Source of the DNA: JAFGCY01 sp964609245
GTDB taxonomy: Bacteria > 4484-113 > JAFGCY01
Length of the DNA: 64,000 bases
Direction of reading: 5' to 3'
NCBI GenBank assembly: GCA_964609245.1
Contig: CAZSSB010000010.1
Span: forward strand, 20,023 to 84,022
Shown here: one piece after another, positions 36,855 through 46,600 of the stretch
Layout: every line of letters begins with the position of its first letter
How positions within the stretch are numbered: the first letter of the stretch is position 1
The notes under the pieces: model-generated
Databases searched by the model: none
Seen by the model: the letters and a program-made list of their open reading frames with translations, nothing else
Told to the model about the DNA's origin: nothing
Program-made: the position numbers and the translations under genes

Positions 36855-37265
36855 CTAGCCTACAACCTCCACCGTACCGCCGTCCGCGTCGACACGCAGA
36901 ACCTGGCCCGTCTCGATCGCGCCCAGCAGGTCGCCGTCGGGTTCGCAGACGAACGGCACCCCCGCCAGGATCGCCCCCTCGGCCAGATTAAAGTCGGCGG
37001 GCCTTACGGTCACGATCGCCGCGGGGGCCAAGCCGCTCCGCGCCAGCGTCATCAGCACCACGCAGCCGCCGCTGGAGCCCTTGGACTCGTCGAAGACCAG
37101 CACCTTGCCGGCGATGCTTAAGCCCCGGTTGGGGTTGGTGCGCGCGCAGATCACGGCGATATCGAGCTCCACGTCGCCGAGGAAGCTGAAGCTGCCGGGA
37201 CAGACGATCGCCTCGGCCTCGGCCGCGCCGCGAACCACCTTGCGCACGCGCCAGAGCCTGTCCAT
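36855..37265 (-). CDS. AcnX small subunit (swivel domain, DUF126-like)
   Basis: The 136-residue protein starts at ATG 37265 with GGGAGG 8 nt upstream, and shares one base with the large-subunit stop (TGATG). It is the aconitase swivel-type domain: GSFSFLGDVELD, ICARTNPNRGLSIAGKVLVF and SKGSSGGCVVLMTLARSG (conserved Ser/Gly loop), ending VPFVCEPDGDLLGAIETG. It pairs with the AcnX large subunit to form a dehydratase. A separate small subunit fits two-subunit AcnX enzymes, which in bacteria include cis-3-hydroxy-L-proline dehydratases and in archaea phosphomevalonate dehydratase. Confidence 0.85.
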   Translation of the reverse strand: MDRLWRVRKVVRGAAEAEAIVCPGSFSFLGDVELDIAVICARTNPNRGLSIAGKVLVFDESKGSSGGCVVLMTLARSGLAPAAIVTVRPADFNLAEGAILAGVPFVCEPDGDLLGAIETGQVLRVDADGGTVEVVG

Positions 37266-38527
37266 CACCGCCACCTCCCGCTCAGCGCCGCGGCGATGCA
37301 CTGGTCGAAACCGCCCAGCGCCGTGCGGCAGCCGATCAGATCGGCGCTGTAGCGCGCCATCTTGAAGCTGTCGGTGGCCATAGCGCGCACGTTGGGCACG
37401 GGCAGGGCATGCTCGCGGCAGGTGCTCTGGCGCAGATGGCTTTCCACCGGGCAGGTGTCGGCGATCACCAGCGCACCGGCGTCCTCGATCGGCCGCAGGA
37501 TGCCTGCTTCCGCGGCCGCGCGGCGCGTCAGGCGGTTGGTGCAGATCCAGCAGCGCACTCCGTCTGCCACGCGCCGACCATCAAGCTTCTCAGCTACTAC
37601 TCTCAGCTGCGCCAGGTCGTAGTGCGGGCAGCCCAGGGTCACGAAGTCGATCGCGCCGCCGGTATCGACAGTGCAGTACTGCCGGTAGGCTGCATCGAGG
37701 TCCGCTTCGCTTACCGCAACCACGTGCTCCGGATCCCCGCCTTGCAGCGCCTCCTCAAGCGTGCCCGCTTCAGGGGTGACGCCCACCAGGTGGAACAACG
37801 TGACGCTGCCGCTGGTGGCCAACGCCGCGCCCAGGGCGATCAGGAAGTCCCGGCGGTCGGTGCGGACGCCGTCGATCACGGGCACGGCGCTGCCGACGAC
37901 GGCGCCGATATGGAAGCCCAGCGCGCTCCAGCCATCGGCGGTGGCCAGGCGCTGATCAGGGATGCTGCAGTTGAAGAGGTGCGTGCCGCGGCGCTGCTCA
38001 TCGAGCAGGTAACCCATCAGCGGGTACTTACCGCACACCGCGCTGTAGCGGGTGAGCAATCCGCCGCGGTTGGTGCGCGCCCCCAGCACGCTGTTGTAGA
38101 AGATAATCGCGCTGGACTCCACCAAGAGATTGCAGCTGCCGAAGGGTGGCGTGTAGCCGAGGTGCTGCGGCGTGCAGGTGTAGGTGTCGTTGATGCCCAT
38201 GCTGCGGTGCGCGGACTCCGCCTGCGCCTGGAGGGAGCAGAGGGTCGCCGGACAGCCGGTGCTGTCCGGGCGCTCCAGATCGCAGCAGAGCGTGGAGGTG
38301 GTGGTCGGCACCCGCACCTTGCCGCCGCGCTCCGCGTACTCGCAGAGCTCCTCCACGCTGCCCTCGTAGATCGCCATCTCGGCCGGGTAGTGGCAGTAGG
38401 CGATGTCCACCAGCCGCTCGGCACCGAACGCCTCGCCCAGCTGGATCACGTAGTCGATCGCTTCCCGGACCACCGGCCCGTCCTTTCCATCCAGCATCGC
38501 CTGCTCTTCGTGGGTGAGGCGCATCAT
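37265..38527 (-). CDS. AcnX large subunit, aconitase-superfamily dehydratase (DUF521)
   Basis: The 420-residue catalytic subunit starts at ATG 38527, overlapping the upstream hydrolase stop (ATGA). Family features are LTHEEQAMLDGKDGPVVREA, THLFNCSIPDQR, VTLGCPHYDLAQL (cluster Cys), ICTNR and TCPVESHLR. The iron-sulfur ligands should be among the Cys in LGCPH, VIADTC and the GC near the end. Substrate is undetermined: hydroxyproline-type dehydration is likely for a bacterium, and a phosphomevalonate route cannot be excluded. The neighbouring peptidase-like hydrolase gives slight support to an imino-acid role. Confidence 0.85.
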   Translation of the reverse strand: MMRLTHEEQAMLDGKDGPVVREAIDYVIQLGEAFGAERLVDIAYCHYPAEMAIYEGSVEELCEYAERGGKVRVPTTTSTLCCDLERPDSTGCPATLCSLQAQAESAHRSMGINDTYTCTPQHLGYTPPFGSCNLLVESSAIIFYNSVLGARTNRGGLLTRYSAVCGKYPLMGYLLDEQRRGTHLFNCSIPDQRLATADGWSALGFHIGAVVGSAVPVIDGVRTDRRDFLIALGAALATSGSVTLFHLVGVTPEAGTLEEALQGGDPEHVVAVSEADLDAAYRQYCTVDTGGAIDFVTLGCPHYDLAQLRVVAEKLDGRRVADGVRCWICTNRLTRRAAAEAGILRPIEDAGALVIADTCPVESHLRQSTCREHALPVPNVRAMATDSFKMARYSADLIGCRTALGGFDQCIAAALSGRWR

Positions 38528-40227
38528 GACAGAATCGTCCCCTCCAGCACGCTCTCGGGCACGACATCCACGACCAGGCAGCTGGGGTGCTCCGCGTCGT
38601 GGTAGACGTGCTGCCGGGCCACGCGCGGTTGCGTCTCCTCGTTCTGGTTGGTGTCCGTATTGAGATGCCGGGCGAACTTCGGCACGGCGCTGGAGCTGAC
38701 TTCGAAGCGGATGGCGTGTCCTTTCAGGAAGCGCAGGCCGGTCGCCCACATGTCCACCGTGAGCTTGTAGACCTTGCCCGCCTCAAGCCACTCGGGCTTC
38801 TCCAGAGAGTTGCGATACTCGGCGCGCTGGATGCCGTCGCAGATCTGAATGGCGCGGCCGTTGGGCCAGACGTCCACGAGCTTAGCGGTGAAGTCGGTGC
38901 CCGGCGCGTCACTGGAGATGAACAGCTCAGCGAACACCCGACCACAGATCACGATGTCCTCGGCGAGCGGCTCGGTGGTGTAGACCAGCACGTCCGGTCG
39001 TCGCTCGATGCTGTTTTGGTCGCTCGCTTCGCCCAGCTGTAGCTTGACCGGGTCGGTAACGTAGGGTACGGCGTTGCGAGGGTCGTAGGTGTACTCATCC
39101 GCCGGCTCACCCGCGGGGGCGTCCGTGCTGAGCGCGCCGTCACCGAACAGCGAGTTGGCCTTGCCACCCGAGTGCAGGTAGTACTTCGTCGTCTGCGCGC
39201 CGGGCACCGGCCAGTCGCTGAGGCCGTGCCAGCGGTTCTCGCCCATCAGGAAGATGCGGCAGCGCGGGTCATCCGACAGGCCGTGGTCTTCGCCGGCGAG
39301 GTGCTGCGCGAAGAAACGCAGGATCATGGCGTTCAGGTCGATGACGGCCCCGCCGCCGAAGTCCAGTTCCCCGACGATGCTGCTCTTGTTAGTGGCATGC
39401 GGCCAGCAGCCCACGATCAGGCGCTGACCGTCCCGTGCCTCCGGGGTGGCAGCGTGGTGCCTGAGGCCGGGGTAGTTCTTGTACGTGCTGATGCCGTCGT
39501 CGTCATACCAGCCGCAGACGTGCAGGGCCGGAATGTCCACCCGGTCCCACTTGTCCATGTAGCAGACCTGCTTCCACCAGTCATCCAGCACAGGGTGGTC
39601 CATCCAGTGCTGATAGGTCTCGCTGTCGAATCCGGCGGCCCTATCGAGCGTGCGCAGCGGCAGGCGGTCGTAGAGCTCGACCCAGTTGACCTTGCTGACG
39701 TCCTGGTTGGTGCGGGCGTGAACCAGGTGCGACCAGATCAGCAGGTTCCAGAAGAACGCGCCGTTCTGGTACGGAACGTTGAGCACCGGATCGGGCAGGG
39801 CGACGATCGGCACGATCGCCTTCAGGGCCGGATGACGATCATAGGCCAGCACGTTGGTGCAGTAGCCCTCGTAGCTGCGTCCGGTCACGCCGATGCTCCC
39901 GCTGCAGAAGTCCTGCCGGGTGAGCCACTCCAGCGTATCCATCCCATCCTCGCGCTCGCTGCGGAACGGCTCCCAGTGGCCTTCGCTGTCGTAGCGGCCG
40001 CGGCAGTCCTGGAATGCGACGGCGAAACCGCGGCGCGCCAGCCACAGCAGCCGCTCGGCACGATCAGGGTCGCTGTTGCCATAGGGGGTCCGGGTGAGCA
40101 CTACCGGCCACGGACCTTCGCCGCGAGGGATGGCGAGATCGGTCGAAAGCCGCACACCGTCGCGCATCGGCACCATGACGTGGTAGTGGCAATTGAGCTC
40201 GTACATCGGTGTGGTGCTGGTCAGCAA
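38524..40227 (-). CDS. CocE/NonD-family alpha/beta hydrolase (Xaa-Pro dipeptidyl-peptidase-like)
   Basis: The 567-residue enzyme begins at TTG 40227, supported by AGGAGG 5 nt upstream; the next ATG is 7 codons in. The alpha/beta hydrolase part (about 15-310) has the nucleophile Ser in GVTGRSYEGY and an acid/His pair expected near HVCGWYDDDG and GCWPHATN. A C-terminal jelly roll (about 330-567) has VFAELFISSDAPGTDFTAKL, typical of the family. Members cleave Xaa-Pro peptides or esters such as cocaine or cephalosporin esters. No signal peptide is seen, so it is cytoplasmic. It heads the three-gene run with AcnX. Confidence 0.88.
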   Translation of the reverse strand: MLTSTTPMYELNCHYHVMVPMRDGVRLSTDLAIPRGEGPWPVVLTRTPYGNSDPDRAERLLWLARRGFAVAFQDCRGRYDSEGHWEPFRSEREDGMDTLEWLTRQDFCSGSIGVTGRSYEGYCTNVLAYDRHPALKAIVPIVALPDPVLNVPYQNGAFFWNLLIWSHLVHARTNQDVSKVNWVELYDRLPLRTLDRAAGFDSETYQHWMDHPVLDDWWKQVCYMDKWDRVDIPALHVCGWYDDDGISTYKNYPGLRHHAATPEARDGQRLIVGCWPHATNKSSIVGELDFGGGAVIDLNAMILRFFAQHLAGEDHGLSDDPRCRIFLMGENRWHGLSDWPVPGAQTTKYYLHSGGKANSLFGDGALSTDAPAGEPADEYTYDPRNAVPYVTDPVKLQLGEASDQNSIERRPDVLVYTTEPLAEDIVICGRVFAELFISSDAPGTDFTAKLVDVWPNGRAIQICDGIQRAEYRNSLEKPEWLEAGKVYKLTVDMWATGLRFLKGHAIRFEVSSSAVPKFARHLNTDTNQNEETQPRVARQHVYHDAEHPSCLVVDVVPESVLEGTILS

Positions 40228-40325
40228 TTGGCCCTCCTGGATGTGCTGGTTTGCATGTGGCTCCGACCTATGACAATGCTAGCAGGCACGAGGGTAAAAT
40301 CAAGCTGTCACCAGGATTGCCGTCA

Positions 40326-40778
40326 ATGGCTCCTCACTCGGAGTGGACCGAAGAGACTCGGAGGAAACGGACTGGTTTGGTTTGCCTGTTTCCACTCATG
40401 CTGTTCATCTATCCAATGTGGGATAGCGAAAGCGAGCGCATTGGGCTGCAGAAGTGCACACCCACTGGCTATGTTCTTCACGGACTGGCGGAACTGCTCG
40501 GGTTCATCGCTCTGCTGTCGATGTTGGGCATCACTGTCTACCTCGTGTATCGAGGTGTCTCAGGCAACTTCCGCTGTTTGCTTCTCTGGCTGATTGCAGT
40601 CCCGCTGGGCATCGGGATGATCGGTAGGGTGCTCTGGTTCACAGGTATCATGCTGGCAGCAAAACGAGATTTCAAGTATGACGCAGATGCTCGTGTGGCC
40701 AGTTGGGTCGAAGGTGGCAAAGCCCTGCATTACAGCACGCTGACCGATGCATCGCCGGAACCTCCGAGTGAGTTTTGA
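40326..40778 (+). CDS. Small integral membrane protein, unknown
   Basis: I do not recognise this 150-residue protein. I start it at ATG 40326 (MAPHSEWTEETRRKR). Three hydrophobic helices are visible around LVCLFPLMLFIYPMW, LLGFIALLSMLGITVYLVY and LLLWLIAVPLGIGMIGRVLW, with a hydrophilic tail containing WVEGGKAL. Base composition is visibly less GC-rich than its neighbours, so recent acquisition is possible. TAAAAT near 40286 could be a -10. It may be an orphan between two unrelated operons. Confidence 0.5.
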   Translation: MAPHSEWTEETRRKRTGLVCLFPLMLFIYPMWDSESERIGLQKCTPTGYVLHGLAELLGFIALLSMLGITVYLVYRGVSGNFRCLLLWLIAVPLGIGMIGRVLWFTGIMLAAKRDFKYDADARVASWVEGGKALHYSTLTDASPEPPSEF

Positions 40779-40959
40779 CTGCCAGTTCTGGGTTGAGTGG
40801 CGGAGATCCTACGATATCCACCTGTAAGAGGAAGGCCGACGGGGCGCTGCCTATCAGCTTGGTACGGCCTTCCATACGCTACACTACATTATTGTTGGCC
40901 AGAAGTTTGGATGGCGGCCTCAGACTTACGTTCTGCATGCGAAGATCGGGAGGTTCAGT

Positions 40960-43326
40960 ATGAGTGACCTTCGTGCCTGTGCGCAGCTTGGCGCCACCTT
41001 GCTTGCCGCAGCCGTGAGCATCACGCTGCTGGGTTCGGCGGCGCAGGCGGCGCCGGCTGTCCCGACCCGTGCCGGGCAGCAGTACCTGGAAGTGCGGCAG
41101 CCCGACGGCAGCTATGAGCCGATCTACGTGAAGGGGATGAACCTCTCGGTGGCGCAGCCGGGCAAGCACCCGACCGGCTTCCCCCGGGACGAGGAGCTCT
41201 ACGGGCAGTGGCTGCAGGGGATCGCTGAGATGAACTGCAATGTGGTCCGTGTCTATACGCTGCACCCGCCCGACTTCTACAACGCGCTGGGCAGGTATAA
41301 CGCCGAGCATCCTGATAAGCCGCTGTGGTTGATCCAGGGGGTATGGGCTGTTGCGCCGGTGGGCTACGACTATCTGGCGGACGACTACATGGCGGAGATG
41401 GAGCTCAACCTGCGCAACGCGGTCAACGCCGTGCACGGCAACGCCAACTTCGACGAGCGCCCGGGGTGGACCGGCGGACGGTACAAGACTGACGTGTCCA
41501 GGTACCTGCTGGCGTGGCTGGTGGGCCGCGAGTGGGAGCCGGATGACATCCAGGGCTTCCATGACCTTCGTCCGGATGTTACCAGTTACGATGGGAAGCT
41601 GGTGTCCTGCCCCGCTGGGCAGCCAATCGAGTGCTGGCTGGCGCGAATCTGCGACTATACCGTGAGCTACGAGGAGGCCAATTACAGCGTTCAGCGACCG
41701 GTGGCGTTCAGCTCGTGGCCGCCAACGGATCCGCTGAGCCACGTCAGCGAGAGCAACCTCGAAGAGGAAGAAGACGAGGGCGGGATGATTCAGCGTGACG
41801 GCCGGGTGGACATCTTCAGCAACGACGCCGTCAACCTGACCAGCAAGCACTTCTCCACCAGTGAGGACTACAAGGCCGGTATCTACGCTTCATACCACGT
41901 GTACACGTACTGGCCTGATTTCCTGCTCAATGAGCCGAAGTACGCGCAGGCCTCGGATCGCTTCGGGCCGAGCAACTACTACGGCTACCTGAGCGACCTG
42001 AAGGGGTTCTACGATGACCGGCCGCTGCTCATCGCGGAGTACGGTCTGCCCAACGGCCCGCTGCCCTGCCACCTGCAGCGTCAGGGGTGGCACCACGGTG
42101 GGCTGTCAGAGGAAGAGGTGGCCCGCGAACTGCCGCGCCTGAGTCAGACCATCCACGACACCGGCTGCGCGGGCGGGATCCTGTTCGCGTGGATGGACGA
42201 GTGGTTCAAGAAAGTGTGGCTGTGGGCGGAGTTCTATAACCCGTGGGACGACCGGCGGCTCTGGTACAACTTCTACGACCCGGAAGAGAACTACGGGATG
42301 CTGGCGATGCTGCCCGGCGCGGACGGGCCGAACTGCACGCTGGCCGGCGATCCTGACGAGTGGGCGACTGCCTCGGTAAGGCCCGGCGTGTGCGTACGCA
42401 ATTCCGCGGACACGGGCGAAGTCCGCAGCGTGAAGATCATGCATGACGAGGGCTTCCTGTTCCTGCGGATCGAGCTGGGCAGCTTCGATGATTGGGAGTT
42501 CATGGAGCACGGCCTGTACATCGGGCTCGACGTGCTCGGGGATGAGCGGGGTAACGCCAGTTGGCCGGGGCCGCTGCGCCTGAGCAGTGACCGCGGGCTG
42601 GAGGAAGTCGTTTCGATCGGCACGGGCGAGGCGCGGTTGTGGCAGACGGAAAGCTTCCGCTTCTGGGAGCCGTTCCAGATGCCCTATTCCAGCAAGCCCC
42701 GCATCGGCGAGGTACTGCCGCACGTACTGGAGGCAGAAGCCAACCGCTGGTGGTGGTATGAGCCCGTGCTGGAGACCAATCGCCGGCGAGTAGGCCGCGA
42801 CGGTGCGGTCTATGAGCACCAGAGTTGGGCGATCAACCCGCTGCCGCGGGGCGGCCTGCGTAAGGGACCGGACTACAGCTCACAGGCGGTCTGGAACGTG
42901 AGCGCCGACAGTGGAGTAATCGAGTTGCGGCTGCCGTGGATTCTGCTCGGCTTCGTTGGCCCTCATCAGATGCGGGTACTCCAGGCGGACGAGGAGGGCA
43001 ACAACTCCAGCGAGGTCAGCGCCGGCGTGGGAGTGGCGATCGTGTTGGCGGATGCCTCGGGCGACGAGTTAGCGGCGTGGCCGGGTCGCGAGGGCGACAC
43101 CGTACTGACGTCGGCGGCGGGCCGCTATGCCTGGAAGGAGTGGGGCGAGGAGGATATCAGCTTCCACGGAAGGTATAAGCCAGCCTACTACTCGCTGCAG
43201 AGCTACTTCGGTGGTATGGAGCTCGCGGCTGAGGTGCCGGCCGCCGCGGTCGAGGCCGAGGATGAAGCCGAGGGGGAAGAGGAAGCCAGCCTGCCGCCGG
43301 GGACAGTACTGCACAGCAAGCAGTAG
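40960..43326 (+). CDS. Secreted glycosidase-like TIM-barrel protein with C-terminal beta domain
   Basis: The 788-residue exported protein has a signal peptide ending at AAQAA and GGGAGG 6 nt before ATG. The N-terminal barrel (about 40-450) resembles GH2/GH5-type domains: YVKGMNLSVAQPGKHPTGF, NCNVVRVYTLHPPDFY, and the likely nucleophile Glu in LIAEYGLPNGP with FAWMDEWFKK after it. Acid Glu candidates are near WLVGREWEPDD. The second half (about 460-760) looks like a carbohydrate-binding-type beta domain (ITLRIELGS-like strands, FLFLRIELGSFDDWEF). A Glu-rich tail ends the protein. It probably trims or binds an envelope polysaccharide made or exported by the next genes. Confidence 0.7.
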   Translation: MSDLRACAQLGATLLAAAVSITLLGSAAQAAPAVPTRAGQQYLEVRQPDGSYEPIYVKGMNLSVAQPGKHPTGFPRDEELYGQWLQGIAEMNCNVVRVYTLHPPDFYNALGRYNAEHPDKPLWLIQGVWAVAPVGYDYLADDYMAEMELNLRNAVNAVHGNANFDERPGWTGGRYKTDVSRYLLAWLVGREWEPDDIQGFHDLRPDVTSYDGKLVSCPAGQPIECWLARICDYTVSYEEANYSVQRPVAFSSWPPTDPLSHVSESNLEEEEDEGGMIQRDGRVDIFSNDAVNLTSKHFSTSEDYKAGIYASYHVYTYWPDFLLNEPKYAQASDRFGPSNYYGYLSDLKGFYDDRPLLIAEYGLPNGPLPCHLQRQGWHHGGLSEEEVARELPRLSQTIHDTGCAGGILFAWMDEWFKKVWLWAEFYNPWDDRRLWYNFYDPEENYGMLAMLPGADGPNCTLAGDPDEWATASVRPGVCVRNSADTGEVRSVKIMHDEGFLFLRIELGSFDDWEFMEHGLYIGLDVLGDERGNASWPGPLRLSSDRGLEEVVSIGTGEARLWQTESFRFWEPFQMPYSSKPRIGEVLPHVLEAEANRWWWYEPVLETNRRRVGRDGAVYEHQSWAINPLPRGGLRKGPDYSSQAVWNVSADSGVIELRLPWILLGFVGPHQMRVLQADEEGNNSSEVSAGVGVAIVLADASGDELAAWPGREGDTVLTSAAGRYAWKEWGEEDISFHGRYKPAYYSLQSYFGGMELAAEVPAAAVEAEDEAEGEEEASLPPGTVLHSKQ

Positions 43327-43498
43327 CAGGCGGATCGCAATCGGCTGATGACAGGGCAGATTCTCTGACGAGGTAACGTTGGCCAGGGCTGGATGCTTCC
43401 AGACTGCAGGCGGCCGCTGAGGCCTTACCAGGACTACCTTCGCTCCGCGTTCGGGCGGCGCGATGGCGACTGGCACTGGATTCCCGAAACGCGAACCC

Positions 43499-43549
43499 CG
43501 TGGATACTGTTGATAACTTGCCTGGAAGTGTTGATAGATTTGTGGATAC
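43499..43549 (+). repeat. Cluster of four DnaA-box-like 9-mers, same orientation
   Basis: Against the reverse-complement consensus TGTGGATAA the sites are CGTGGATAC (43499, 7/9), TGTTGATAA (43508, 8/9), TGTTGATAG (43529, 7/9) and TGTGGATAC (43541, 8/9). An AT-rich stretch (43551-43563) follows. The cluster could be a replication-initiation or DnaA-titration site, or part of a DnaA-responsive promoter. No dnaA, dnaN or rpmH gene is nearby. Confidence 0.45.
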
Positions 43550-43560
43550 TATGTTAATAT
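43531..43560 (+). promoter_or_regulatory. Candidate promoter of the TPR/beta-barrel gene
   Basis: TTGATA (43531-43536), 18-bp spacer, TAATAT (43555-43560), within the DnaA-box-like cluster. The leader to ATG 43676 would be about 108 nt. Confidence 0.4.
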
Positions 43561-43675
43561 CTCTCCCCATAGGGGTGTGTTTGATTCTCTCCTTCGTATA
43601 GCAAGGCGCCAGAGACGGGTGGGGGTGAGGGCTACCGTCCGCTTGAAGTGGTAGTGAACGGAGGAGGAAGGAAGG

Positions 43676-46600
43676 ATGGCGCGCTGGCTCAAGCGTAGTG
43701 CGCTCGTGGCGTTCTTGCTGGCTTGTTCCACAACGGTTCTGGCCCAGGAGAGTGCAACGACGCGTGCTGACACTGCCTACGAACGGGGGGACTTCGCAAC
43801 CGCGCTGACGGAATACGAGCGCGTGGTAGCAGACTACCCCGGCCACCCCATTGCATGGCTGCGTATCGCCCGGATACAGGCGGCCACGGAGCAGTGGCGC
43901 AACGCTGTAACAGCCTATCGTACGCTGGACGGACTCGGCCCGATGGACCCCGAAGTACGTACGGAGTACGCCGACGCGCTGCGCCAGGCAGGTGAAGTGG
44001 GGGCGGCGATTGAGCAGTACGAGCTGGTGCTTGCGCAGCAGAAGACAGACAGCGCTATGGGTCTGGCTGAGCAGGCCTACGCGTCGGGCGATCTGGATGC
44101 GGCGCTGCAGCAATACGACAAGATCGTGCGCGAACACCCCGCGGATGCCGCGGCCTGGCGGCGTATTGGGCAGATCCACTCGCAGTGCCGGCGCTGGCCT
44201 GAAGCGGTGAGCGCATACGAGCAGCTTGTCAGCCTGGGTGGGGCGGGCGATGATGCGCGGATGGAGTACGGGGACGCGCTGCGGCAGTGCGGCGATCTGG
44301 AGGGTGCGGTCAGGCAGTACAGCCTGGTGGCCGACGGTGGTGGCGGTGCCCTGTCAACGCCCGGCAGCGCAGCTGGCCCCCCGCTGAGTGAGTTGGTCGA
44401 CGCGGTGACTCCCATTCCGGTGGAGCGCGCGGCCGCCGCGTCGGCTGCGCCGGGCGGATTCCGGCAGACAGCGGACACCTTGACGGAGGTACCAGCGGCA
44501 CCGGCTGTCGTTCAGGCCGCACCACCATCGGCGGTGGTGCGTGCGCAGCCGCAGGCCCCCGAAGTCGTGCAGCCGGTGATACCCGCTGAAGCCGTAGCTC
44601 AGCCGACGTATCTGGTGCGTGAAGTACGCACGGCTGAGATGCTTGAGCCCGAGGTGGCCGCCGGCAGTCCGGTGGTGTTCATGATGCAGCGGGACGAGGA
44701 TGCGGAGGAGGAGCAGGACAGCCCGCGGACCGCGGAGGAGTGGCTGGCCGCGGCGCGGTCGCATGCGGAGGCGGAGGAGTGGTTGGCGGCTGTGGAGGCC
44801 TACGAGGAATACCTGGCACGCGAGGCGGGAGATACGGCGCTGATGCTCGAGTATGCCGATGCGCTGCGTGAGGCTGGCTATCTGGATCAGGCTGAAGCGG
44901 AGTACAACAAGCTGCTGCACAGCGATCCGGAGAGCGCTGATGCACGAATCGGCCTGGCCAAGGTCCTGGCCCTGGATGGCGAACTGGAAGAGGCGATGTA
45001 CCTGCTGGATCAGATCGAGCTGGATCCGAGGAAACTGACCACGGTGCGCCTGACGCGCGCGTACTGCTACTTCGTCAACGGCTACGTGCTGGAGGCGTGG
45101 CAGGACATTGGCGACGTCCTCGCGCTCGACCCGGCCAACGCACAGGCGATTGAACTGCTGCTGCAGGGCGCCTTCGACGAGGAGCAGTGGCAAGCAGTAC
45201 GCTCGGCGCTGGCAGTCAATCCGGCGAACGCCGAGGCACTGGAACTGATGGACATGATCGTCGCCAGCGAGCGACTCAAGTACATGGGTCTGCCGGGTGA
45301 GAGCGGCGACCGGGCGGAGGCCTTGTTCCAGCGCGGCGAGTATGAGGAAGCCAAGCGCGAGTTCGAGGAGCAGGCGCGGCGCGATCCCCTCAATGCCCGA
45401 ACCTGGTTGCGCCTGGGCACGATCTACCGCTGGGAGGAGGACTGGGAGGAGTCGCTGGCCGCCTACGAGGAGTACCTCAGCATGCAGCCGGACGACGTCG
45501 AGGCCCGTCTGCGCTACGCACAGGCGTTGCTCTACAGCGGTGCCGCTCAGGATGCGGTGGATGAGCTGGAGTTGCTGCTGAGAGATCCGGACGTGGAAAT
45601 CGACACGTATGAGGCCGCGCTGCTGGTCTACGCCTCGGCGCTGAACGCTGTAGGGCGAAGCGAGGAGGCGCTGGAATGGTACGAGGAAGCGCTGATGTTC
45701 GCTCCGCATAACCTGGAGGCGCGGGTCGCCTACGGCGATACGCTGGCCGGCATGCAGCGCAACGCCGAGGCCATCGAGCAGTACAACCTGGCGCTGCGAG
45801 AGGACCCGACCTACGAGCCGGCCAAGCTGGGCCTGGCAAGAACCCAGACGTGGTCCGGGGAACTCCGCGAAGCGACGGTGACGTACGACACCGTCTCGGC
45901 ATCCAGCCCCTACTACTCGTCCAGCCGAATCGGCAAGGCCTACGCCTACCTCTGGCAAGGCGATCGCGCCAGAGCCCGCGCGCTGGCCGACGAGGCGGCG
46001 CGTCTGGATCCGGACAACCCGGACCTGCCGCTGCTCTACGAGGCTCTGGAGAGCGCCCCAGCGGCGACGGGCGGCGTGCCCGTTGCCGGCTTCACCTGGT
46101 CGCAGAGCCACGACAGCGATGACAACGACGTCTGCGTCAACGTAACGCGGATTACGGCACCAGTCGGTGATAGCGGCGTGGTGCTTTCGCTGAGCAACGA
46201 GGACTTCAAACTGGACAACACCGCGCGTGGCGAGGAGAGCATCGGCTACCATGCGCGCTTGCGTATGACAACGCCGATTGGGCGGCGGACATCGTGGGTG
46301 CTCGAGGGCAGCTATCTGGACGTTGACAACGGCGCGGACCCCGGGCTCGAGGAGTGGAACTGGGGAACCAGCTTCAACGTTGGCCTGACCGATGACTGGC
46401 GAGGAAGCGCCGGTTATCGCACCCAGGTGTTCTACGACACTACGGAGCTTGTGCGCAACAACATCCGGCTTGACGAAACGTGGGCGCAGGCCGAGCGGCG
46501 CGTATTCGACGCTGACACCTGGCTCATCGGACGCTATGCGTTCGGCGACCTGTCGGATGGGAACGAGCGGCACTCCTGGGCCTTCAACCTGCGGCGCAGC

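Larger units (their letters stand above)
43327..43675. other. Intergenic region upstream of the TPR/beta-barrel gene
   Basis: The 349-bp gap holds no convincing gene. Its central part is strikingly AT-rich for this genome and contains four DnaA-box-like 9-mers and a promoter candidate (annotated separately). The last 30 bases include GGAGGAAGGAAGG immediately before ATG 43676. I saw no riboswitch core that I could defend. Confidence 0.6.

Noticed and set aside
43327..43675. Riboswitch in the long leader of the TPR/barrel gene
   Set aside because: I found no conserved core (such as a c-di-GMP riboswitch) that could be supported by eye.
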